Source: Membranipora membranacea (lineage: Eukaryota > Bryozoa > Gymnolaemata > Cheilostomatida > Membraniporidae). Taken from it: a stretch of DNA of 64,000 bases. Shown one piece after another: positions 39,401 through 51,167 of this stretch. Under the pieces are notes generated by a model. It ran no database searches and was not told the DNA's origin. It saw only the letters and a list, made by a program, of their open reading frames with translations. Position numbers and translations under genes: made by a program. Position 1 is the stretch's first letter. Every line of letters starts with the position of its first letter. The stretch is from the NCBI GenBank assembly GCA_914767715.1, contig OU612065.1, positions 372,001-436,000 on the forward strand, read 5' to 3'.

Positions 39401-42400
39401 GTATAAAAACCATTGACTCTACTCTACACAAGACAACAGAGAATATACTATACATAAAATAACAGGGTCACTATTGAAAGACAAGGATAGAAAACTTTTT
39501 TTCACAATCAATTCAAGTGTTTGAAAAGTTTAATCACATAAGATAAAGGCCAACCAGTTCACAGCCAGTACGCAATGTCTGAGTGGGATTATTATAAGGG
39601 TGGGGAGGAGGAATTTATTTACGATGAATTTTATCTTCTCAAAACCACAAAAAAATATGGTCTGTACGTTTTATGCACTATGTGTGGGTACGTTTTGTGA
39701 ATCTAGGCAAGAGGGTAACATAACGTGCACGAACGATTACAAAGTGTGTCCGGAAAAAGTGAAATGTTTATATTGATTTTATACCATTACCAAGATTTGT
39801 TTATATGCATACCATTATAGCCACACTTTGCAGCAATATGTAGACATGAGAGGGGACGGGGTCTCTGCCCCTCTGGTACTATCACTGTAGTCATATAGAG
39901 AAGTTTACTCCTCTGACTCTCCGAGGTAATACTTCTCAATATAAGTTTCACTGCATCAACATGGCCGAACTCAGCAGCAATATGTTGGACAGATATTTTG
40001 GATTTTTTCCCTCCAACTATGAGCTACAACAGAATATAGATAATTATACCCAGGCGGTGAGGTCGGTTGACGGACGGACGATAAGATGGGATAATTAGTT
40101 ATTCAACTCTGTGCTACTGTGGCCCAGGAAGCCGGATAAAACTAAACTTATCTGCTGTGAATTTAATTTAAAAAGGCCTGAATTGGATTAAACATTTCAG
40201 TGAATTTAATCAAACTTCTCTGCATCAAACTTTTCTGTTCTGCATCAAACATTTCTGTTCTGCATCAAACTTTTCTACTCTGCATCAAACTTTTCTACTC
40301 TGAATCAAACTTTTCCGCTCCATTGATATCAACCACCCTATATTATATATTGCTGTATGTAGGTCCTCAGTCTACCAATAGTTCATAGTCAATAGGCTTT
40401 CATTTCAATCCATCATCGATGATTTGCAATAGAACTGCATGGCAGTCTTTATCAAGGCCACAGTCACACAGCATGGACAATACGTTTCTCCCAAACATAT
40501 CGAACAGCTACCCTATAGGAGTTTAGTTTTCGTGGCATTTAGGATTCGCTTTTCGGTTGTTGCTTAGGTTGCGAAATTTAGTGTAACTTAAATTAAACTC
40601 ACTCACAATAGTTTCATAAACAATGTAAAATTATACAGGAATACGCCTTCCTTAAGCATGCAAGCTAGCGTGGTGTAGTGGTCTAAGTGTCTGCCTAGCA
40701 ATCAGATGGAGATTTATGCCCTGGGTTCGTATCCCAGCTAGGACATCTTTTTTTAATTTTCACTAGTAAGCCTACTAGCGAAATTTAGTACTAGTGAAAT
40801 TTAGTACCAGATAGCGAAATTAAACTCTAGCTAGATTAAACTCCTATAGGGTATATCAGAAATCTCTATTTAAACTGGTTTATACAGGGAGATTCTCTGT
40901 TTGCTTTTCTAGACATATTATTATTTCTTCATGTATGTTGGATTCTAAACCCGTCCAGCACATAAATGTGAAAAGTGAATCATCATAGAAATTGTTGATT
41001 GCCTCAACAGACAGGAAGTATCATTCTCTTCGGACCCATCCTTTCACAAATTTCGTTAGGCTATACGCTGAAGCTAAGCTATTATCATGTATGAGTCTGA
41101 GTATGTATGAGTCAGATTGCTAACAAAAATGTATAACATTCTGCTGATGCAAAGCAATAGAACCTCATAGAAAACAAAGAGCTGGCATCTGACCAGATTC
41201 AATTCTATTTCATGACACCTGCTCTTACTAAAATAATTACCCTAGTAGAGGCTGGCCCTTGCAAAAACCTCCGCACCACTTGGAATACTATTATTACATC
41301 TGTATGTATTACCTAGGTAAAAACTCCCAGTAAATTTCCCTAATGTATTGGGATGTTTTCTTGAACTGCAATTTTAGCCTGTCCATATGATCAAAGTAGT
41401 ATTGTCTCCTGTGTGGTTATGCAGCAACCCACTGGTGTGAATTGTCATGTTTGTATCAGTATCAATTAAAAGTTTGACAAATTGTTTGAAATTGTGGTAT
41501 TAGGTCAGACTCGTGCTAACAGAATGAATTAGGTTTTCGGGTGAGGATTGTGACCAGCAAAACCATAGGCCCATTTATTTGTAGTGACCTCACTTGGATT
41601 GCTGCAGAGTTCATATTGTCAAGCTAGCAGAAAACAATGTCCATAAATTAATTGCTTCATTTTTTTTAAATGTTATATTGGTTACTATAGAAATTTCATG
41701 GAAATCGATTATTGGTAATGAGTGGAAGAATAAATTTTATGACTTTACCATTCCCTTTTTGTATAGTATAAGAAAGATCTGAGGCCAGTCAGTCTAGGGC
41801 TGGTGATAAGCTGTTGCCCTTAGTATAGTAAAGGTCGCTATTAAATTTTGTTCCCAAAAACTAGGCTTGTTTGCTGACTAACAAGAATGATAAGAGTAGT
41901 GGTTAGGCCCACAAATGAAATTGAAGTTTCATTGTGACTGTATACGACAAAAGGTCCCACTTGTAAGGATTTTCCATTTGCTGTAAAAGCTATTTGGGAA
42001 TTCAACAAATATTTATAAATGTATTGATTTCTTATACCTGTGTATTATTGAAATTCCCTGCTTAAAAACTTGTAGTTTATAAAGCTGAGGATAACAGCCT
42101 GTATGGTACCAAATCTTAAATAATAGACCTGCATGTATGGTATAAAATATTTGTACTGGGAACGCCCAAAAATAGCTGGTTACCCATCTTTCATCTTCCT
42201 TCTAACAAAATGTGCACCAAAATATTCTGTGAGGCAAATTTGTAGATTGAGGACCTGCATACAGTAATACATAGTATAGAGGGTGGTTGATATCAGTGGA
42301 GCGGAAAAGTTTGATTCAGAGTAGAAAAGTTTGATGCAGCAGAACAAAAAGTTTGATGCAGAGTATAAAAGTTTGATGCAGAACAGAGAAGTTTGATGCA

Positions 42401-45400
42401 GAATAGAAAAGTTTAATTCAGGGTAGAAAAGTTTGATTAAGAGGAGTAAAGTTTGATGCAGAACTTGAAAGTTTGATGCAGAAAAGTTTAATGCAGAAAA
42501 GTTTGATTAAATTCACTGAAATGTTTAATTCAATTCAGGCCTTTTTTAAATTAAATTCACAGCAGATAAGTTAAATTTTATCCGGCTTTCTGGGCCACGG
42601 TACAGCCCTGTGAAATTATCGCTATCAAAATTGGTTATAAAATTTATAATCCTGTTTAGCAAGCTAGTTATGAAGCATTTTAAAATAAAGCACAGTACAG
42701 CACTCCTTTAACTAACTAGCTAAGCTAACTAACCTAAAACCTAGTACATTTTACCTGCTGACACGTGCAGAGCATCTCATCACTTGAATGTTTAACCAGG
42801 AATTTTATTATGTCCTTGTTGAGGTCCTGTCTGTTCAGTGATCGGTGTAGCAGAGTTTCATTACTCATAGGCTGAGACAACTCCTCAATCTTACCCTGAC
42901 CCTTTAAATAATCCTGTACTAATTTGGTCAAAGATTGACTGTCACCATCATCGACAGCTTTAAAAGCATCTGTCCGTATCTAAAGCACAATAAGATTAAT
43001 CAGTTATGAGACAGTAAAGAAGCTCAGCTCAATACCTGCTCATCTAGCCTGTCTTGGCAAGCTTTATTGTGGGGGGGGGAGGGGGAGGGGGGAGGAACAA
43101 AGACACAACAAAGCTTGTCAGGACAGGCTACCGCCCATCATGGTTAGCATAGCTTCTACCTCCTATAAGAGTGGCTACATGTCCAGACTAATCAAATGAG
43201 CCATGCATGTGTAATTATGTTTGTTACCATGTACCATTAGAACAGAACAGTGCTTCCTGTTCATAATGCTTCTTTTATTATTTTTTATTTGGAAATCTGT
43301 AAATATACGGGAGAATTTTGATGAAGAAAGCCGACCATAATTTCTGGGATGCGCTGAGTTACCCAGAAGTTGTCCATACATGACAATGCTTTATACCTGA
43401 GTAGTTCTGCCACGTACATCATCGAATACTTGTAGTAATATCTATACGATGTATAGTAACATATTGATCAGCCTAATGCATATAAAGATGATCCACTGAT
43501 GGTCCGGTCACATTGAAAGCAATGAGGATAGATAGAGGGGTACAGACTAGATTTATTAGGTATAGAATGACTTGTAGCTTCAGGTCAGCTTTGACATCCT
43601 TTATTTATGTGGACAATGACATAGATAGGAAAACAATATTTAGAGCATAACTGATCCAAAGATTACCTAACACAATCATCTCCATCTACAATCACCACTC
43701 TGAACCATGTAATATTAATTGTGTTAGAATATATGAGAACTCCTTGCTCTAATGTTGCTGTAATAGACAGTTTTCTGAGCTCTGATTTAGGCCACAATTC
43801 TGAGTTGTCCTCTCTCCAGTTTGGTACTTTTAACCAACGCTGCATAGGAAAAACGTGCTGAAAAGAGGGTTATCTCGAGAGCCGCTTATGTTAGGATAAA
43901 AATGATTTTTGATTCAGAATCTGCACCATTGAAAACTGATAGGGATACAGTTTGGGAAATAATTTTGTTTTTCATAGTCAATTATATCAATTTCTGCCAG
44001 TTTTGCGGACAAATTTCATGGAATTTTTCATGAATTCCGTCACTAAAAAAAAGATTTATCAACTATCAAGTCCCCAATGACTTGGAAACCCTCTCTCACA
44101 GGGTTTTCAATGGTGCAAATTCTTAATCAAAAATCATTTTTATCCTAACATAAGCGGTTTTCAAGGCAACCCTCTTTCAGCACGTTTTTCCTATGCGGTG
44201 TGGGTTAAAAGTACCAAACTGGAGAGAGAACAACTCCTCAAATTAGAGTTCAGAAAACTGTCTATAGAAAGATTTCCAAGTGTTTTTTTTTATGTCTAGT
44301 GTATTTCCACATTTCGTGTCATCTTAGCAAAGGTCCTCTGTTGAATTTAAATGTTCCGATATGGTTTGAACAAGGATGTAGGTATTAATTTGGTATGATA
44401 TGTCAAGAAGTCTCATACAATGGGTCATCATATTATAACATGCTAAACGTTACCTGCTCATTGTCAATGAGTGGATCTTTAGCTTGAGAAGTTGTCTCCT
44501 CTCTCAGAGCTTTAAGTTTCCCTACAGCAGGTAAGACAGACTTCCGTCTGTTACTGCTGATAAACTTCTGTATACTTTTGGCTATCAGCTAAAACATATT
44601 TATACTTTAATCAATATAATGGCATTATAATAGCGGTATAAACGGTCTGACATGCCCTCCTAGTCACATTGCACTAAGTGATTCAACAGTTTGACTTGAT
44701 TAACCTCGGTCAGTGCTCATGCTTTTCTTTTTTTGAACACAATCATTTCTTCTCCATATATGAGCTTCAGTTTCAACAAAAAAAACTCTCTTTTTAACAG
44801 ACACTGTGGCACTCGTTAACATATTTTCATATTTTGTTATAACTAGTCAGCGAGTCAGCTAAACATTAAATGCGACTCCAAACTGGCCACAGTAAACATG
44901 AAAACCGTGTCAATAAGCGTTCATCTCACCACTATTGATTCATCTTACTACTATTCATATCATCATATATCACAGAGCATATCTACATGCAGTAAGTATA
45001 CTGAGTGAGTGTAAAATAGCGCAAAGTAATATATATCATATATAAGCTCACTCTGTGCAGTAATACTGTATATGCGACGATAGCCCTCATATATGTTTAT
45101 ATATATATATCATCGCAGACTAATACAGCAGCAGAAACACACAACACACGGAGGTAATGGTGGGTGTCTCTATAACACCATTGTGTACTGAGTGAGATTA
45201 TATCACACTTTAGAAAAATAAGTGATAAGTTTTGATACAATGGTGAGCGCTCTGATAAAAATGCTATATCTGGGTGTATTCTATCAGGCATTAGTAAAAT
45301 CAGTGATAATCTCTAATGGCATGGCAGATATGACGGGTACAACATTAACAGCAGAGAAAGCTTACCTGTTTCTCCTAAATATATAATATAACACAACGTG

Positions 45401-47064
45401 ACTGACTGATAATAACGAAACTGGCAACATATATTTTGTGTGAAAAAACAGGGTGCACGGTATCAAGAGAGAGCACCACTCACATGCAGTCTATGGCTCG
45501 AGAACCTCAGCTATAATATTTCCATATTTACATATCATTCTCAGTCTATTTTATATTCGCGACACCCAATGTGATATGCCTGTGATTTCTCCTGGCATGA
45601 GTGCCCCCCTCTCACCATGTCAGCCTGTCACCCCCTCACTCTACCTCCCTCCCGACTGCCTCCCTCCCTACATATTCACAACAGAGTTATCATGTCCTGA
45701 GGGCTTAGGCTTCTTCAGCACACAAAGTGTACGGCTGCATTACATACATGTTGAGCTAATAAAGATCAAATATTTTAATATATAGGTCAGCTAAAATAAG
45801 ACATGCGATCTGTGTCGAATAGTCATCACAATGGAAGCCGTTCACTTTCAATTATGAATTTCTTTGATGCGCAACATGGTCAGGGGTGTATTACAAACCT
45901 CAGAACAACAGACAATCTTAGGGGGTAATGAGAAAACCGTGTTATTCACAGAGACTACCCCCTTTGAGGCTTGCAAATGCCCCTGGACATTTTTAGCTTG
46001 AATTTAAACATATTGAATATTCAATAATTAACTAAAAATACTTCTATTGCCACATTTTGCATAATCAGAGCAGGGAGTTATGGAAACTCCCTGATCAGAC
46101 AACACTATTATCTGATTATGCAAAAATTCTACAATGAAAGAATTTTATGCCAATTTTTCATTAGGAAAATGCACTCCAGAAGGTGACATCTAGAAATGCT
46201 CCCCGAATGGAACACAACCCTCCGGCCATGTCTCCTGCAGCAACAATTGGCTGGCAACATAACACTAACCCAAAATAGAAAGGATTCATATCTTAGAGTT
46301 GTGCCCTCGCATGATCATATTATATATCTGTACTAGTTCTAAGAAATTGAATCAATACCCCCAAATAAAATCATGTCCATTTTTAATCTATTGCAAAATT
46401 TGAAAATTCACAGGATTGCCTCTGTTTGCTGATACCAAGCAGTAATACAGGGCTTAATCTCTTAACTGCTCCAAAATTACAAAATTATGTCTACAATTTT
46501 TTACAGTTTAATTGTTCCTAGTCGCCTCTACCTTGGAAGCCTAATCTAGTACGCCAAAAAAGTACTCTTTCAACGATTTAGACTTAAAGTTCAGTGGAGA
46601 GTTGGACATGGAATCGATCAGCTGCTGAGGTTTTAAGTTTACTTTTCAAATATACTGAGGTAGGAGACCCACCAGCAGGCAGACTCGTCAGCTCAATATT
46701 TTTTAGACATTTAGATATAGGAGCTAAATAGGAGCTAAATAGGAGCTAAATAGGAGCTAAATAGGAGCTAAATAGGAGCTAAATAGGAGCTAAATAGGAG
46801 CTATATAGGAGCTAAATAGCTGACACAGATCTTAATGTTTCAGTTTCCTGAGCTATTGCAGATACTACACTAGCTCAAACACACAATTCTCTCTAGTTGC
46901 ACATGCTTTTCTATACTTCACGCATGATCCATATAATCACATTACAGTAAACATACTACCTTCTCTTCTTGTTCTGAGATCTGAGATTTCCGATGTCGCC
47001 TCATAGCCAGCAGAGCTTTAAAGTCTCCATCCAGACTGTCTGGATTTGCTGTAAAGTCATCCAT
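33478..47064 (-). CDS. TRPV-like cation channel with about 18 ankyrin repeats, 14 exons, 1280 aa
   Basis: A tetrameric plasma-membrane cation channel subunit by family. Exons: 47064-46960, 44588-44454, 42979-42755, 40023-39813, 39377-39166, 38878-38653, 38432-38251, 37843-37702, 36957-36806, 36522-36304, 36106-35983, 35737-35472, 35291-35105, 34934-33478. All are GT-AG, phases agree, 3843 nt. Residues 81-810 hold about 18 ankyrin repeats (TPLHVA, TALHFA, SALHWA cores). Six membrane segments: about 905-924, 956-976, 1004-1024, 1035-1052, 1073-1094, 1141-1164. The S4-S5 linker FTRGFRQVHHFSTILQHIIF and the filter region WMVGMADFE match TRPV channels (TRGFQ, GMGDLE); S6 is LLNLLIAMMSDSY. A coiled coil follows near 1205-1250. 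TRPVs usually have six ankyrin repeats and TRPA about 16, so this is a mixed architecture. Introns 2 and 3 carry several inverted-repeat elements. Confidence 0.9.
40509..40853. mobile_element. 345-bp MITE nested in the foldback element
   Basis: Terminal inverted repeats TACCCTATAGGAGTTTA at 40509 and its reverse complement ending at 40853, both bounded by TA, as in Tc1/mariner-type elements. It has subterminal repeats of gcgaaatttagt. The interior holds a tRNA-like pol III unit and no open frame. It sits between the two arms of the larger foldback element, so it inserted into it or was carried along. Confidence 0.8.
40664..40745 (+). tRNA. tRNA-like sequence (pseudo-tRNA or SINE head), possible anticodon AGC
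   Basis: A-box-like tggtgtagtggtctaagtg near 40671 and a good B box ggttcgtatcc at 40724-40734 inside a perfect T stem (ctggg/cccag). The anticodon loop reads ctAGCaa with four clean stem pairs, and the variable region is about 13 nt, as in class II tRNAs. A run of seven T at 40748-40754 would end pol III transcription. The acceptor stem pairs imperfectly (ctagc with gctag only) and the anticodon/variable arm do not agree on an amino acid, so a pseudogene or tRNA-derived SINE is more likely than a working tRNA. Confidence 0.5.
43045..43130. mobile_element. Short 86-bp inverted-repeat element in TRP intron 2
   Basis: tagcctgtcttggcaagcttt at 43045-43065 pairs with aaagcttgtcaggacaggcta at 43110-43130 (21-nt arms with few mismatches). 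The loop is filled by G/A-rich sequence. Related to the hairpin at 29312-29347. Confidence 0.7.
43764..44266. mobile_element. 0.5-kb MITE with about 175-bp terminal inverted repeats
   Basis: The left arm from tagacagttttctga through ccagtttggtacttttaacc, cataggaaaaacgtgctgaa and cttatgttaggataaaaatg is repeated inverted at the right, ending caactcctcaaattagagtt-cagaaaactgtcta. Arms are about 90% alike by eye. A TA occurs at both outer ends. No transposase frame. It lies in TRP intron 2; the open frame at 43663-43845 on the minus strand runs into its left arm and is probably not an exon. Confidence 0.8.
45862..45993. repeat. Imperfect inverted repeat in TRP intron 1
   Basis: caggggtgtattacaaacctca near 45881 pairs imperfectly with tgaggcttgcaaatgcccctgg ending near 45987; an inner gggggta/taccccc pair extends the stem. 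It looks like a decayed MITE, but I see no clear target duplication. Confidence 0.4.
46718..46818. repeat. 11-bp minisatellite, about 9 copies
   Basis: Near-perfect tandem units taggagctaaa in TRP intron 1, with one variant (tatataggagc). Confidence 0.92.
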
Positions 47065-50000
47065 CTTCAGCGACTATAACTCTGAAACATCCAGTATAGG
47101 CAAAAATAACTAATAATAGTATGTGATATAACTACTGAGGATAGCGAGAGCAGAAATGTCGACACATTAACAAGGTTTGATCCAGCAGCAGATTAGATGA
47201 TCAGACTAAGATCAAATCCAATTGAGCAGACAGCATGTAAACATTCTGAAACACATTCCCTAAAACAAGAAGAATACCAGACATGGCAATAAACAAAATG
47301 TTCGAGACAGCATCAATATCAAATTAAACACAAATATCCCTCTTAGGCATGTCGAGTACGAACATACATGGTATGTACTACAAGTCAGCCCTTAGAACTC
47401 TCTGTGGATGTATATGGAAAGGCAGTTAAACCTGATATGACTATAGAGTGATATGACTTACATGCTAATATAGACTAGACGATATGAAAGCCAGCTATGT
47501 GGTTGGCCTAGATTATCTCATAGCAGATGACCTATTAGCCCACATTGTTATGATGTGCATGATGTGCCTATAAACTGATGTGCTATGTCGAGTGCAGCCC
47601 AAGTAACATTTCACTTGTACACAGACCAATGTTCTCTTACTAGCCCACTGGTGATATTTTATTCAATACAGCTATTGAACTTTGATTAGAGGTTTCATTG
47701 ATCAGTTTCCCTTATTTACTTGGGCACATGTTATTATAATCTCATTATATCAATAGGTACAATAGTTGCCTTGGTCACATTCAAACATTACAGGCTTTTA
47801 TTTGCACAAAAAATCAAATCTCCTCACATGGACTTTTAGTAGCATTGCTCTCATGAAAGTAAATAAAATCTACTAAAAGCAACCAAAGTTAAGCATGGGA
47901 TATGTAGTAAAAAAGATTTTATATTGCAAATGGCTGATACCTTCAACAGACATATACCACTTGGCCATGTCACACAAAAATACAATAGGGTGCATATATA
48001 ATATCTCAAATGACAAGCATTTTCTACCTAACTCCTGAAATTTTATAATGCCATGAAATCAAATATTTTTGTTGAGATGTTCTTATTTAGTAGCTTTGCA
48101 GCTTCCCAAATGTTATCTTCTTCGGCGGGAGAGAAGGGATGTTCGTATCCGACACTGACATTACCTTGACATTAGTAATAATGGTATTATTTTGGGTTAC
48201 TGGGTGTTTTTCATGGCTGCAGATTTACTATATGGATGTGTTTTGTTGCCTGTCTAGTTCTCAATCTATAATCGCAAAAGCTGAAGAAATTTCATAGACA
48301 TGACAAATAGGAGTTGTTCCATGTTTGCATCAGTACAGACAACTCCTAGCATCTTATTGTGGCCAGCAGGGAGTTTGGCTGTCCCAAACTTCCAGAGGCC
48401 AAAAGTATTGCCCTTGCCCTATCGTAGTGACAGGATGGTTATTCATTGTTTCTTTCACAATAAACCAGGATGTTCCCACTTAGTTAGTTTGACAGAAATA
48501 CTTATAAATGCAATAGACAAATCTTCTTGGTAACAGTTTTTTTTTCACTTGCAATACATTTTATACATAGTTACATACTTAGCTTAAATTGCTAGGGCAG
48601 TTTAGTTGCAGTTTATACCCATATATCCATCATACTAGTTATAGCCCTGGATCCATATGTATAAATACCCTTGAACAAATCGAACAAACTATCGACGTCT
48701 GTCAGGACCTTATCGCGAAATAATTTCAGTCGATATCAGCAGACTTACAAAGTTTTGGCATTAGGGCTCAAAAGAATTTACAGACCTGAAAGTCTCTACT
48801 GTTAGCCTCAAACAAAAAGGCAAAAAAATGTGTTTTGCTCTAGAGAACATCTACATTACCTTTTTGGTTCTCTGTGTACCCTTTCACCACTGAATTGCCC
48901 ATATCTTGTAAATTCCCATATAACCTCAACTCAATCCTTTGAATATTTCGCCGAACATTTACCCATTCTTACCCTCATACTTCAACTTAGTATCACAGCC
49001 CTAAATATTTTTCAATGAGGTGAGAGTTATTCCATACTAGCAGTTCGATCAGGCCAATTGAACAGCTAGTAGATCAACAAAAATTGACTCTTTTCATTTG
49101 GGATGATAAATGCCATTCTATGAATATAACGGCTAGGTTTACCTAATAATCACAGCGGCAGCCATTTGGTAAATGGCTGCAGGTGTAGGTGATATTGATT
49201 CAGGCTCATTTTATGGCCTTCCCTTATCTACTGTATAAACAACCCAGTCTACACAAGATAAAGTTTGGCAGCAATCCGGTTGCTCCCCCTCCACGAGTAT
49301 CACAGCAGGCAAAAAGCCTGCAGTGTGACCCTCGGATGGGGTAGCAACTCTAAATGCAGGCAAATGGACAAAACCTGGGTCTCCACTAAAAGCTGTATAC
49401 AAATCATGTGCTAGAAAACTAACTTCAACCTAGACTTAAAATATTCAAGCAAATCAGAGAATGAAGAATACTTAAAACAATTTATTATCAGATAGGTGCC
49501 AAATTTTAAATCCACCACTCCTTCAATTTTTACCATGGCAAAGATAAAGACCGATCGTTTTCATTTAGTTTCAGCCTGCAAAGTATCAAAGTTTTTAACG
49601 TGTCAGTATGACAATCAAGTAACAGAGCCTTTTCAGTCACCAACATTGTAACTTGTCTATGACAAAATTAACAAAACAAAAGTTTGCAGCAGTGAGATTA
49701 TTATGTTATAATTGAAATTTTCTCGGTTAGAAAACATATATTTTGTTGGCAGCGACTAAGTTGAAGCTGAAACAGAGATTGTTATCACCTCAGACTTGAA
49801 TGATACTGAGAACTCAGAAGTGATCCCAACTCATTTTTTGGTTTTGCCAGTTAGAACTTTTTCAGGCTGGACCAGTTGGGTCCGGTTTGCATCGCAAAGT
49901 TTTCTCTGCCGCTGAACAAAACAAATAATCGATAATTTGCTGATCTTATGCTAGTGAGAGTAACAACTAATATTTCAAATATTTCTTCTCCTTTATTTTT

Positions 50001-51167
50001 TCAAACCCACCTGCTGTTTTAATTTTTTTGTCTTCAATTAACTGATTATCATCGGATTCATAAGCGAGTGGTGGGATATTGGAAGTCTCTGATATCGGTC
50101 ACACATGTAATGGTGTTATTCTCAGAGACTGTCTGATGGATATGTAGAGCTGCAGCTCTATATTGAGTACGTTTGTATATTTATGATGAGATAACCGACT
50201 GTTCACTCTGATAACATAAATGATACAATACATACATAATCACATTACGTCACTTGAGTCAGGTCTACAGATTAGATTTACATAAATTGGCCTTTGTAGA
50301 GAACTTGATGTGAAGAGCAGAAATCAGAGAGAGGACAGACCACCCACACAGATGTAAGTGGTGATGTACGAATAAGGGGAGGATATAATTAGCTGTGATG
50401 AGAGGTTAAGTGCTGTTCCTGACATCGGAAGTCAGCTGTCAGCATCGCTACAATCCATCATGTCTGCACGCTTTTACAGCATAATAACCGGGGAGATTTA
50501 GTAAACAGAGCCAAAAGTGATGGCTAAATACAAAACCTGACATTATAATAATAACAAGCGCACCCAGTATCCACCAGGGGGACGGTGCAGTGAAAACAGC
50601 GTTATCTGTAAGCATATAAATTGCGTGAAGTAATAATTGTGTGTAATAGTCATGGGATTTACTGATTTATTTACCTGCGCGTATATCTCACCTTACACCA
50701 AGCCTAAGGGAGATTCTAACCTTTCCTTTTATCTCATATACAGACTACTGTATATCATGTATATCATGTAACAACACGTGCTTCATATAATCATAATCAC
50801 TTTTATTGGAATACTGATCTATCTGAGAAGAGTAATAAATTTGTCAGCAGTTTGAGCGAATTACCACCGCTGCCAAATGGTGATTGAATTCATTAGCGTG
50901 ATTATCTTATATTACATCGGCAGCGGCAGCGCTGTGGATGTCTGTACTCCTCACTAATATATCACTCCCTGTACTCTCTCGCACACTCGGCCTGCCAATA
51001 CACACGGTCGGCGGGTACTCAGACAAACATTGATGGGAACTTGATCAGAGATCTGAGGGTTAGGTAGAAGTGACGAGGCTGCTCACACTTGACGACAGAT
51101 CCTCTGCTCTTATAATAAATTAGCTCTATTAGAGTGAGGAGGAAGGCGACACTAATCTAACCCTACA
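47065..51167. other. Intergenic DNA between TRP channel and alpha-arrestin (divergent)
   Basis: About 4.1 kb that must hold the promoters of both flanking genes, which point away from each other. Open frames at 48300-48533 (plus) and 49211-49402 (minus) lack family signatures and splice support. I recognise no RNA gene or mobile element here. Confidence 0.5.

Larger units (their letters stand above)
40105..42606. mobile_element. 2.5-kb foldback element with long, repeat-filled terminal inverted repeats
   Basis: The left arm (about 40113-40352) and right arm (about 42275-42603) are inverted copies. From outside in they share ctgtggcccagg-aagccggataaaa, the gctgtgaatttaatttaaaa-aggcctgaatt block, then a variable number of about 19-bp subrepeats (ctgcatcaaacttttctgtt), then gatatcaaccaccct. 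The right arm has more subrepeats. The interior has no recognised transposase; the only open frame of note (41594-41782) matches nothing I know. The element lies in TRP intron 3. The outer ends (CAGGGCTGTAC read inward from the right) recall hAT termini, but I saw no clear 8-bp target duplication. Confidence 0.75.

Noticed and set aside
43663-43845. Possible exon (QRWLKVPNWREDNSELWPK) of the TRP gene
   Set aside because: It runs into the left arm of a MITE, shows no ankyrin pattern, and exons 2 and 3 already join in phase without it.
49211-49402. Minus-strand 63-codon open frame in the intergenic region
   Set aside because: No motif, conserved family pattern or splice site supports it; its length is expected by chance.
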